Assembly (NCBI GenBank): GCA_964513205.1 | Contig: CAZELP010000017.1 | Span: 1-39,700 of the forward strand | Direction: 5' to 3' | Source: JAGVJT01 sp964513205 | Lineage (GTDB): Bacteria > Pseudomonadota > Gammaproteobacteria > Legionellales > Legionellaceae | Length of the DNA stretch: 39,700 bases | Shown here: positions 9,274-16,649 of the stretch, in pieces | How positions within the stretch are numbered: position 1 is the first letter of the stretch | Layout: every line of letters begins with the position of its first letter | The notes under the pieces: generated by a model | What the model was told of the DNA's origin: nothing | The model's input: only the letters and a program-made list of their open reading frames with translations | Database searches by the model: none | Program-made: the position numbers and the translations under genes

Positions 9274-9989
9274 TGATACGATGGTGCCTTCTGATGATGT
9301 GTTCTGTGTCAATCTATGCAGCTCCATTTCTATGCGAACAGAATTTCCCACATACCTTACAACTAGATGCTTTAGAAAATTGCGATCAAAATCCACTCAC
9401 GCTCAATACGGATTTGAATGTAGATTCTCCGGAGTTTGATAATTTATTGGCTGATAGTGCCTTAAGTCACAATAATCTGGGAGGCGCGATTATAAATTTT
9501 ACACAAAATTTAAGAAAAAGTGTTTATCGTTCTGCTGTATTGAGCGCCTCACCATTATGTCTGCAAGAGTTAGTCAAAAAACGGCATGTTTCAACGATTA
9601 TTAACCTTTATGAGCAGGCGCATAGCTATAAAGATGAACTGATTCTGCTGGAGCAAAAAATTTTTCAGGCAAATGGTGGCGAACATTACGTACGTATTTT
9701 AAATCTTAGAATCGATAAACTAGAAAATCACGCCTCATTTCATAAAAAAATCACGACTGTTTTAAAGTATATCCAAGCAGATGAAGGGAATGTGTTAGTT
9801 CATTGTCTGGCCGGTGAGCATTTAACAGGTGTTGTTTTTGGTGTATTACAGAAATGCTATAACAAATTGCCCATCAATGTAATTGAAGAGAATGCAGAAT
9901 GTCATATGGGAAAATCTTTGAACAGTTATACAAAAAAATCACATGATGACACGTTGACATTGATTAAAGAATTTCCATGTCCTGATTAG
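9273..9989 (+). CDS. Exported protein tyrosine phosphatase-like protein with altered active site
   Basis: The ATG at 9273 overlaps the P450 stop (TAATG), giving 238 residues; an in-frame ATG at 9174 lies inside the P450 gene and is rejected. The N-terminus (MIRWCLLMMCSVSIYAA) is a signal peptide, so the protein should be periplasmic or secreted. The fold looks like the dual-specificity/tyrosine phosphatase superfamily: YRSAVLS and a strand leading to VHCLAGEHLTG, the P-loop HCxxGxxRTG. The nucleophile Cys178 is kept, but the essential Arg is Leu (L184), so normal phosphate-binding chemistry is doubtful. Membership of the terpenoid operon suggests a role on a prenyl diphosphate or as a binding protein. 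No class I terpene synthase is present to remove the diphosphate, which makes this gene a candidate for that step, but the missing Arg argues against it. Confidence 0.72.
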   Translation: MIRWCLLMMCSVSIYAAPFLCEQNFPHTLQLDALENCDQNPLTLNTDLNVDSPEFDNLLADSALSHNNLGGAIINFTQNLRKSVYRSAVLSASPLCLQELVKKRHVSTIINLYEQAHSYKDELILLEQKIFQANGGEHYVRILNLRIDKLENHASFHKKITTVLKYIQADEGNVLVHCLAGEHLTGVVFGVLQKCYNKLPINVIEENAECHMGKSLNSYTKKSHDDTLTLIKEFPCPD

Positions 9990-9998
9990 GTAAAGCGA

Positions 9999-10934
9999 AT
10001 GAATGATAAAATGGCCAATTATAAGTCTCATTATGAGCGCGTTTCTTGTGCGTTACTCGATGGTGTGGATATCCCTGCTTCACGAGTTAGAGAGGCGATG
10101 TATTACGTTTTATTTCCTGGTGGAACTCTTCTTCGACCGCTTTTGGTGTACTTATGTGGAGAGTTATTCGGCGTCAATTTAAAAGTTTTAGACATCATGG
10201 CAACATCCGTTGAGTTGATTAATTGTGCTTCAATGGTACATGATGATTTGCCGGCAATGGATGATGATGAGTATCGACGATCTCGACTTTGTTGTCACTT
10301 GGCTTTTGATGAGGCGACAGCTATTTTGGTTGGCGATGGCATGCAAATGTTAGCAATAGACCTACTTTTAACACATTTACCTGCCATGTTGTCTGGTACA
10401 AAAACGGTTGAAATTGCACGTGTGTTGACCCAGGCGAGTGGCGTGACAGGAATGGTGAGTGGACAAAGCTTAGATTTGTTTGGTGATGAGGTGAGTGAAA
10501 AACAGTTGCAAGACATCCATGAATTAAAAGCAGGAAAATTGATATCTGCGTGTATCGATATGGTTCTGGTGGTTGCGGATGCTTCTGTCGATGAGTCTTG
10601 TGCCTTAAAAGCATTCGCGCGAGATTTAGGAATTGTTTTTCAAATTCACAATGATTATCTTGATTATTATGGAGAGATGACTTTTTCTGGTAAAAAACCA
10701 TCCGATTTTAGAAACCAGAAAACCACATACACTCATTTTTATGATGAACACTATTTTCATGACCTTTTTAAAAAAATCAGCGTGAGAATGGCGTCGTCTC
10801 TCTCTGTTTTTGAAGAAAAAAACAGAGATTTATTGCTTTTAGTTGAGGCATTGTTTGCAAATCAGTTGCATAAAATGGCGCCTTTTGCGCAGACGATTAA
10901 TTTGAGGGAAGCAGATATTTCAGATGATAAGTGA
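9999..10934 (+). CDS. Polyprenyl (probably geranylgeranyl) diphosphate synthase
   Basis: A 311-residue trans-isoprenyl diphosphate synthase, condensing IPP with an allylic diphosphate. The first Asp-rich motif is intact (DDLPAMDDD, D82, D83, D88), followed by RR and the usual ILVGD. Two conserved sites are altered. The GGKRxRP motif that binds IPP reads GGTLLRP at 41-47, losing Lys and one Arg. The second Asp-rich motif DDxxD reads NDYLD at 218-222, with Asn for the first Asp. GQSLDLFG and the late K-T-T-Y region are present. C20 product length is inferred from the class II diterpene cyclase downstream and cannot be read from the sequence. Its 3' end overlaps the methyltransferase start by 11 bases, so the two are translationally linked. 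Confidence 0.88.
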   Translation: MNDKMANYKSHYERVSCALLDGVDIPASRVREAMYYVLFPGGTLLRPLLVYLCGELFGVNLKVLDIMATSVELINCASMVHDDLPAMDDDEYRRSRLCCHLAFDEATAILVGDGMQMLAIDLLLTHLPAMLSGTKTVEIARVLTQASGVTGMVSGQSLDLFGDEVSEKQLQDIHELKAGKLISACIDMVLVVADASVDESCALKAFARDLGIVFQIHNDYLDYYGEMTFSGKKPSDFRNQKTTYTHFYDEHYFHDLFKKISVRMASSLSVFEEKNRDLLLLVEALFANQLHKMAPFAQTINLREADISDDK

Positions 10935-11730
10935 ACCTTTAATCCAGACCAATTGCCTTTTTGATACCATTGGTCATACTTATGACGAAACAAGACGAGC
11001 AGATCGTAAAATTGTTTCTCAGTTATCGTCTCTATTAAAACAAGAATCAAATCGACGGTATTTAGACGTAGGATGTGGTTCAGGAAACTATACATATGCG
11101 TTATCTACGTTTGGTTTTGAAATAGAGGGAGTGGATTCTTCTTTTGAAATGTTATCGAAAGCAAGAAAAAAATATCCACATCTTCTTTTTCATTCTGGTG
11201 ACGCAATGTCTTTATTGTTTAAGGATGAGCAATTTTTTGGCTTGCTTTATTTTTTGTCAATTCATCATTTTTCTGATTGTTTTAAAGCATTTCAAGAGGC
11301 TTATCGCGTGCTTGAACATGGCGGAAAAATTGTGATTTTTACCGTAACACCTGAGCAATTGATGCATTATTGGCTTGTTTATTATTTTCCAAACGCCATG
11401 GCGCAAAGATCTTCCTCTCTGCTGTCTTTTAAAAATTTAGAGTTTTTTTTAAAAGAAGCAGGATTTCATTCGATAGAGCCTGTTCTTTTTCATGTGGATT
11501 ATGAAATGGAGGACTTATTTTTACATTCAGGAAAACATAAGCCTCAACTGTATTTGGATCCTTTGGTTAGACGAAATATGTCATTCTTTTCGTCTCCATG
11601 TCATGAAAATGAATTTGAAATTGGATTGAAACATCTTCGAAATGATATTTTGAGCGGAGAAATTAACGAGATTATCGCCCGATATGATCATAATCAAGGC
11701 GATTGCTTGTTTATTTCTGCCCAAAAATAA
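10924..11730 (+). CDS. SAM-dependent class I methyltransferase
   Basis: A 268-residue Rossmann-fold methyltransferase. Motif I is LDVGCGSGNYT near residues 41-51, the acidic end of strand 2 is GVDSS, and the strand-4 region is FGLLYFLSIHHF, in the UbiE/Methyltransf_11 style. The C-terminal 80 residues carry many aromatics and charged residues and probably form the substrate lid. The gene starts inside the end of the prenyl synthase gene and is followed 27 bases later by the cyclase, so it belongs to the diterpenoid operon. Possible substrates are a carboxylate or hydroxyl produced by the P450, or the prenyl chain itself; the sequence does not decide between them. Confidence 0.85.
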   Translation: MISEPLIQTNCLFDTIGHTYDETRRADRKIVSQLSSLLKQESNRRYLDVGCGSGNYTYALSTFGFEIEGVDSSFEMLSKARKKYPHLLFHSGDAMSLLFKDEQFFGLLYFLSIHHFSDCFKAFQEAYRVLEHGGKIVIFTVTPEQLMHYWLVYYFPNAMAQRSSSLLSFKNLEFFLKEAGFHSIEPVLFHVDYEMEDLFLHSGKHKPQLYLDPLVRRNMSFFSSPCHENEFEIGLKHLRNDILSGEINEIIARYDHNQGDCLFISAQK

Positions 11731-11757
11731 TTTTAAATATTTTTATAAGGTGAGCAT

Positions 11758-13317
11758 GTGTTATTAAATCATATCGAAAAATTAGTCAAAAAGCTGGGCA
11801 ATGGAGGTGTGGATCCAGTTGCTTATGATGCGGCATGGGTTTCCGATATACCTTGTTTATTGAAACCATCTCAGCCTGCATTTCCTGCGACATTGGCGTG
11901 GTTAAGAGAGCATCAACTTCCAGATGGGAGTTGGGGTACAGATGAAATTGTACATGTTGGTTCAAATATCGTATCGACTCTCGCCGCCATTAAAGTTTTT
12001 TCTCTTTGGCGATTCCCTGAGGATGACATCCGAATCAAAAATGCTTTAATTGCTTTAGAAAAATTGATATTACGGATTGATGAAGACACAAATCGAACCG
12101 TAAGATTTCCTTTGCTTTTGACAATGTTTGTAAACGAACTTGGTCAACAAACACTTCCTGATATTTTTGTTCGAATATGCCAAGAGCGATATCCTGGTTT
12201 TGGTTTTTTAGAAAAACAATTCTCTGAAATGTATAAAAAAAAGCAGCAAACCGACATTGCTGATACGTGGTGGTTTAGTTTGGAGTTATTGGGGACGCTG
12301 GATAAAAAAGAGACTATATTTCCGATAAAATCCAATTTGTTTTCAGAGAATGGCAGTGTATTTGCATCGCCTTCAGCAACAGCTTATGCGATTTCTGCTT
12401 TGCGTCGTGCGAAGAAACCTGATTTCGCGCCAGCTTTTGATTATTTAACAATGCTGGTCGATTCTCATGCGGGAGGTGTACCGCATTGGTGGCCAATTGA
12501 TGAGTTTGAATTGTCGTTCGGATTGGATTATTTGCTTAAAGGAGGCGTTGAGCCAACTTCGGTGGTACTAAGACCCGCAATGCAATTATTGTACACTCAA
12601 TATTGCAATAGAAATGGTATAGCCTCTTCAAAGCACTTTCCATTATTGGATGTAGATGATACGGCTGTAGCCATCCATGTTCTTTATTCGGCTGGCTATC
12701 CCATTACAGCAGAGTCACTGCTACCTTACTTTAATGGCAGTCATGTATTGTGCTTTATTGGAGATTTGCGTACCACATTAAGTGTAAATTTGTCGGCGCT
12801 GCATGCGTTTTCTTTATTTCAGGAAAATCAACAGATCAGCCATATAGTAAAATCGATTGTCAATTGGATTGAAGAGAAATCATCTTTTGAGAGTATCGAA
12901 AATATCTTAACTGATCAGTTCCATTTATCACCTTATTACAATGCCATGAAAATAGTGTTTAGTTTGTATGCACACAACTCTTCAATTGTAGATCGTTGTT
13001 TGCAATGGATATTAATGCATCAGCGAAAAGATGGTGGATGGGGATGCAAGACTCGCTCTACTTTTGAAGAAACGGCTTATGCCGTTCTTAGCTTAAATTT
13101 TGCACTGAAACAGCAATATGATATTCCTCTCTCTGTGTTAGAGCGTGCCGATGCTTATTTTTCCAGTCTAGATTTTGAGCGTGGTTGTTCTGATGCGTTG
13201 TGGGTAGGAAAAGTATTATGTAATCCTAGAAGTGTTGTTGAGGCAGCGGTATTGGGTGCGCGCTATGCTTTAATCAATACATTACAAAAAAATCGAGCAG
13301 CAGAGAAAACTTTTTAA
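11758..13317 (+). CDS. Class II diterpene cyclase (copalyl/halimadienyl diphosphate synthase type)
   Basis: A 519-residue protein starting at GTG with an AAGGTGA ribosome site; the ATG two bases earlier is out of frame and stops at once. It carries the class II proton-donating DxDD motif (D298-V-D-D301 in LLDVDDTAVA), an N-terminal PVAYDAAWVSDI segment typical of ent-copalyl-type synthases, a NIVSTLAAI helix, and QW-like repeats QLPDGSWG (near 59) and QRKDGGWG (near 421). There is no class I DDxxD. Length and layout match bacterial stand-alone class II enzymes such as rhizobial ent-CPS and mycobacterial Rv3377c. It should protonate geranylgeranyl diphosphate to give a bicyclic diphosphate; the stereochemistry and skeleton are unknown. 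It is the last gene of the cluster. Confidence 0.92.
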   Translation: MLLNHIEKLVKKLGNGGVDPVAYDAAWVSDIPCLLKPSQPAFPATLAWLREHQLPDGSWGTDEIVHVGSNIVSTLAAIKVFSLWRFPEDDIRIKNALIALEKLILRIDEDTNRTVRFPLLLTMFVNELGQQTLPDIFVRICQERYPGFGFLEKQFSEMYKKKQQTDIADTWWFSLELLGTLDKKETIFPIKSNLFSENGSVFASPSATAYAISALRRAKKPDFAPAFDYLTMLVDSHAGGVPHWWPIDEFELSFGLDYLLKGGVEPTSVVLRPAMQLLYTQYCNRNGIASSKHFPLLDVDDTAVAIHVLYSAGYPITAESLLPYFNGSHVLCFIGDLRTTLSVNLSALHAFSLFQENQQISHIVKSIVNWIEEKSSFESIENILTDQFHLSPYYNAMKIVFSLYAHNSSIVDRCLQWILMHQRKDGGWGCKTRSTFEETAYAVLSLNFALKQQYDIPLSVLERADAYFSSLDFERGCSDALWVGKVLCNPRSVVEAAVLGARYALINTLQKNRAAEKTF

Positions 13318-13383
13318 AGAAAGACTATTTTTTTATATAACAGTTTGTTAGGATGTTCGCGCATCTTATGGAACGATGCCGTT

Positions 13384-13408
13384 GTGCTTTTGGTTGGTTC
13401 AAAAGCAC
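13384..13408. terminator. Hairpin between cyclase and comEA genes
   Basis: A perfect 9-bp inverted repeat, GTGCTTTTG and CAAAAGCAC, with a 7-base loop, lies 66 bases after the cyclase stop and 28 bases before the comEA-like start. There is no T-run after it, so it could be a factor-dependent terminator or a leader hairpin. Confidence 0.35.
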
Positions 13409-13436
13409 GAGTTCAACATCATAACAAGGAGTTTTT

Positions 13437-13748
13437 ATGGAAAATTTACGTCTATTGATCATTGGTTTTGCGCTGACTTGCATGCTGCTTCCGTTTAAAA
13501 TAGTGGCCGCTGCTGAAACAGAAGCCATTATCAATTCTACCAAAATCAATCTAAATTCGGCTAAACTTGATGCGTTAGAGCATGCTTTTAAAGGCATTGG
13601 ATTGAAGCGCGCTGAGGCGATCATTCAATATCGAGAAGCACATGGTCCTTTTAAGTCTGTTCAAGATCTTGCGCAAGTGAAAGGAATTGGGTCGTCTTTT
13701 GTTAAGCGTCATGAAGAAGAATTAATCAAAGTCTTTTCGACAGAATAA
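13437..13748 (+). CDS. ComEA-like helix-hairpin-helix DNA-binding protein
   Basis: A 103-residue protein with an N-terminal signal peptide or anchor (LLIIGFALTCMLLPF, cleavage near VAAA). It then has the ComEA signature: INLNSAKLDALEHAFKGIG, GLKRAEAIIQYREAHGPF and DLAQVKGIGSSFVKRH, two helix-hairpin-helix units. ComEA proteins bind incoming double-stranded DNA in the periplasm during natural transformation. GGAG precedes the ATG. The gene stands alone between the terpenoid cluster and the NTPDase gene and is followed by a good rho-independent terminator. Other small HhH proteins of the family without a competence role are possible. Confidence 0.85.
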   Translation: MENLRLLIIGFALTCMLLPFKIVAAAETEAIINSTKINLNSAKLDALEHAFKGIGLKRAEAIIQYREAHGPFKSVQDLAQVKGIGSSFVKRHEEELIKVFSTE

Positions 13749-13792
13749 AACATCCCAAATTTGCTTCAATCTTGCATTTTTATCGCTTTGAT

Positions 13793-13821
13793 GCGGCGCT
13801 GCGATAAGCGTCGCTATTTTT
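13793..13821 (+). terminator. Rho-independent terminator after comEA
   Basis: GCGGCGCT (13793-13800) pairs with AGCGTCGC (13807-13814), with one G-T pair, across a 6-base loop. It is followed directly by TATTTTTTG. Position and T-run fit an intrinsic terminator for the comEA-like gene. Confidence 0.7.
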
Positions 13822-13873
13822 TGTGGCATCTGAAAGAAAATGACATGTTGGCGATTTTTTCCTGATTATATTA

Positions 13874-13902
13874 TTGACATAATCACTCAAATAGTTTAAA
13901 AT
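13874..13902 (+). promoter_or_regulatory. Sigma70-type promoter of the NTPDase operon
   Basis: TTGACA (13874-13879, perfect), a 17-base spacer and TAAAAT (13897-13902, five of six matches) lie 40 bases before the NTPDase start, in the gap following the comEA terminator. It is the best-looking promoter in the window and probably drives the NTPDase and hydrolase genes. Confidence 0.6.
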
Positions 13903-13942
13903 TTGACCTATTGTTGTTCTGTATTTGGTCGGTTAGTCTATC

Positions 13943-15061
13943 ATGCTGAAAAAAATAGGGCTTTTTTTTTGCGGATTAATTTTTTCTGGATGTGTTTTTG
14001 CTGAACAGAGTATCTGTAAAAATAGATCTTGTATGGGCGTTGTTGATGCAGGAAGCACTGGAACAAGGTTATTTTTATACAGTTACGAACACAATCAGTC
14101 TGGAGAACCCATTCAGATTAAAGAAGAGTGGTCAAAAAAAGTAACACCAGGTTTGGCTTCCCTTGATTTGAAATCAGGAAAAATAGAACCGTACCTGAAT
14201 GATTTATTTTCTGCTTCGTTCGAGTCTCAAATTCCAGTATACTTTTATGCCACAGCGGGTATGCGGTTGTTGCCGAGGAATACACAAGAGGCTTATTATG
14301 CCAGTGTTTCAGATTGGTTTTCTCATCATGCAACCAATTGGAATTTAAAAGAAGCCAAAACGATCACAGGAAAGGAAGAGGGCGTTTTTGGATGGACTGC
14401 TGCTGCTTATCGTCTCAATGCGTTGACAGGAGAAGAAGGACAATCGATTGGCTTGTTGGATACGGGTGGGGCCTCGGTTCAGATCGTTTTTCCATTGCAT
14501 GAAACCGCAGATGTTCCAAGTGCTCGCTTAGCGCATGTTTCTTTGTACAATCACTCTTATACTTTGTATGCATACAGCGCTTTGGGATTGGGACAAACTT
14601 TAGTTGCACAGCATTTTTTAAATCATCCGGCTTGTTATCCATATGGTTATATTTTAGCCGATGATACACAAGCATTAGGAAATGCGCTATTTTGCGCTCA
14701 GGACATCACACATTTACTGAATGACGTACACCATGTAAACGATGAGGTCAGCGCTTTTGCCAACAAAGAATCTCGTACATGGTACGCCATGGGTGGAATT
14801 GTGTATGCATCACGTCACCCCTTATTTGATTTAGATACCTCATTTACGTCAAATGACCTTTTAAAATCTGCTGATGAGAAAGCCTGTTCACGATCTTGGA
14901 ATGATGTCGTTTCTTTAGCACCAGATGATGCAAGTTCCGCTTGTTTTTTAGGCGCTTACTATTATGCGCTGGTGACTGAGGGGTATGGTTTAAATGGTGA
15001 TGAAGCAATTCATTCAACAGAAGCGAGTTGGACACTTGGTGTTGTCTTATTGAATCGTTGA
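13943..15061 (+). CDS. Ecto-NTPDase (apyrase, GDA1/CD39 family)
   Basis: A 372-residue exported nucleoside triphosphate diphosphohydrolase, hydrolysing NTPs and NDPs to NMP. The apyrase conserved regions are visible in order: VVDAGSTGTRLFLY (phosphate loop), YFYATAGMRLL, GKEEGVFGWTAAAY with the catalytic-base Glu, GLLDTGGASVQIVF, and a later YAMGGI segment. The signal peptide is MLKKIGLFFCGLIFSGCVFA; cleavage after VFA is likely, and the FSGC segment is a poor lipobox. CD39-type enzymes are mostly eukaryotic. Legionella pneumophila carries homologues, one of which (Lpg1905) is known to aid intracellular growth. The gene is 20 bases upstream of the alpha/beta hydrolase gene, forming an operon. 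Confidence 0.92.
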   Translation: MLKKIGLFFCGLIFSGCVFAEQSICKNRSCMGVVDAGSTGTRLFLYSYEHNQSGEPIQIKEEWSKKVTPGLASLDLKSGKIEPYLNDLFSASFESQIPVYFYATAGMRLLPRNTQEAYYASVSDWFSHHATNWNLKEAKTITGKEEGVFGWTAAAYRLNALTGEEGQSIGLLDTGGASVQIVFPLHETADVPSARLAHVSLYNHSYTLYAYSALGLGQTLVAQHFLNHPACYPYGYILADDTQALGNALFCAQDITHLLNDVHHVNDEVSAFANKESRTWYAMGGIVYASRHPLFDLDTSFTSNDLLKSADEKACSRSWNDVVSLAPDDASSACFLGAYYYALVTEGYGLNGDEAIHSTEASWTLGVVLLNR

Positions 15062-15081
15062 TGATGTAGCGGAGGTGTAAA

Positions 15082-16629
15082 ATGTCTGAATATGGAATTG
15101 AGCGTGATTTTGATTTTGATGATCGGTATCGACTGTATCCGATTCGATTTAGACGTGGAATGATTTTCGCTCTTGCTTTGAAACGTTTTTTATTGTTTCC
15201 ATTGCGTCTTGTGCAGTTTGCATTAAGACGTCTTATGACGCATCTAATTTTGAATCCTTTGTTTCGAAAACAGGAAAAACCGGCTGAGTTTTTAGACAAC
15301 AATACAAAATATCCAGATCCATTGATCAATGCGGACGATAAGCGTGTCATCATTAATATCGAGCAATCTGAATCGATGTTCTTTCACGCAATGCGACGTT
15401 ATGCGCATTGGTTTCGTTATCAATTGGGTTTGTTATTCCCTGGGGTGGAGTCTAAGTTTCAATTTTCTGAAGTCGATTTCTCTGCCATCATCAAGCTGGT
15501 AGATGACGCTCTGAATAAAGGGTTTGAGAAAGATAAAATTTACTTCAAGGGTTTATATCGTTTATCCAAAGAAGATCGACTGGCCTTGTTCAAACAATTG
15601 GAACAAAAGTACCATTATGCTTTTGATCAATCGAATCGACGCTTACATTTTTATACTTTAAAGTCGATGGATGGTGTAGAGCTTGATTCTGTGGAAATTC
15701 GTCCTGAGAGCCACGCCTTGATCAGTGAACGAAAATTTGTGATTGCATGCTTACCACGAACTCAAAATTACCAGACGGCACTTTTGCAGTATCAACAAAT
15801 GGCGACTCAATTGGATACAACCGTTATTGGATTTAATTATCGAGGCGTGGCTAAAAGTCATGGGCTTCTTCTAACAAGCCAAGATATGATAAATGATGCG
15901 ACACATCAAGTTCAGCGTTTACTCGCTTTGGGAGCAAAACCTGAAAATATTGCGCTGATGGGAGAGTGTTTAGGTGGAAGTATTGCGACAAAAGTAGCAG
16001 CACAATTCCATCGAGAGCATTTGCCTGTGAAATTAATGAACATTCGATCGTTTCGTTCTTTGTCGTCTTTAATCGAAGGCCATTTGCGTCCTTTGGATAA
16101 AAATGCTTTCTCTATGGTTTCATTGATGAGATATTTTTTTGCAAAAATAGTGATGCTTGTTGTCAATGTACTTTTATTTTTATCGGGTTGGTATATCAAT
16201 GTAGAAAAGGATTGGAAAGCAATTCCCGCTCAAGACAAGGATTTTATCGTGGTTCGGAGTCGAAAAAATGATAAAAAACGTCATTATCGAGATGATCCAA
16301 TGATACAGCATGCGCATGCTTCTCTCTATTCTTTGGTGAAAGAAGAGCAACTTGAGCTTAAAAAAAGACAAGAGGCGGGAGAGTCGCTTACAGCAGAAGA
16401 AAAAGAAAGATTATGCGATGCCAGAGGAGCGCACAAGTTTTATGTCAATCCAGATTTGCGTAAGAATGCACAGAGCGTGGACGGGCACCGATGTCACTTG
16501 CGCTATTTAAAGCCTAAAAAATCAGAGTTGCCGGTGAAAGACGCCAGAGAATATGTGTTTTTTTCTTTGAAAGCCAAGCTTGGGCGTACTAAAAACGGTG
16601 GTGAGTGTCTCGCTTACAGTAGAGTTTAA
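15082..16629 (+). CDS. Alpha/beta-hydrolase-fold protein with Cys nucleophile elbow
   Basis: A 515-residue protein with a strong ribosome site (GGAGGTG) 20 bases after the NTPDase stop. The central part reads as an alpha/beta hydrolase: TTVIGFNYRGVAKS, then the elbow ALMGECLGGSIA, where G294-E-C296-L-G298 fits GxNucxG with Cys instead of Ser. A hydrophobic stretch around 340-372 may be a membrane or lid helix. The Lys/Glu/Arg-rich C-terminus contains DGHRCHLRYL, which may supply the His. The N-terminal 200 residues are basic and charged and have no signal peptide. It is reminiscent of Legionella SidB/Sdb-type hydrolase effectors, but I cannot confirm homology. The operon partner (an NTPDase) supports a host-interaction role; this is inference. 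Confidence 0.72.
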   Translation: MSEYGIERDFDFDDRYRLYPIRFRRGMIFALALKRFLLFPLRLVQFALRRLMTHLILNPLFRKQEKPAEFLDNNTKYPDPLINADDKRVIINIEQSESMFFHAMRRYAHWFRYQLGLLFPGVESKFQFSEVDFSAIIKLVDDALNKGFEKDKIYFKGLYRLSKEDRLALFKQLEQKYHYAFDQSNRRLHFYTLKSMDGVELDSVEIRPESHALISERKFVIACLPRTQNYQTALLQYQQMATQLDTTVIGFNYRGVAKSHGLLLTSQDMINDATHQVQRLLALGAKPENIALMGECLGGSIATKVAAQFHREHLPVKLMNIRSFRSLSSLIEGHLRPLDKNAFSMVSLMRYFFAKIVMLVVNVLLFLSGWYINVEKDWKAIPAQDKDFIVVRSRKNDKKRHYRDDPMIQHAHASLYSLVKEEQLELKKRQEAGESLTAEEKERLCDARGAHKFYVNPDLRKNAQSVDGHRCHLRYLKPKKSELPVKDAREYVFFSLKAKLGRTKNGGECLAYSRV

Positions 16630-16649
16630 AGGCATAAATCTTTCAATGT

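Noticed and set aside
10321..10701. 126-residue antisense open frame
   Set aside because: It is antisense to the prenyl synthase catalytic region and has no family features.
8038..13317. A bacterial gibberellin operon
   Set aside because: Only one P450 is present, and there is no ferredoxin, short-chain dehydrogenase or ent-kaurene synthase gene; only the prenyl synthase plus class II cyclase pair is shared.
13325..13624. 99-residue minus-strand frame covering the comEA-like gene
   Set aside because: The plus-strand protein has a signal peptide, HhH motifs and a ribosome site; the minus-strand frame has none.
14844..15353. 169-residue antisense open frame
   Set aside because: It is antisense to the NTPDase end and hydrolase start, both convincing genes. 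Its composition is Arg/Ser/Asn-rich without motifs.
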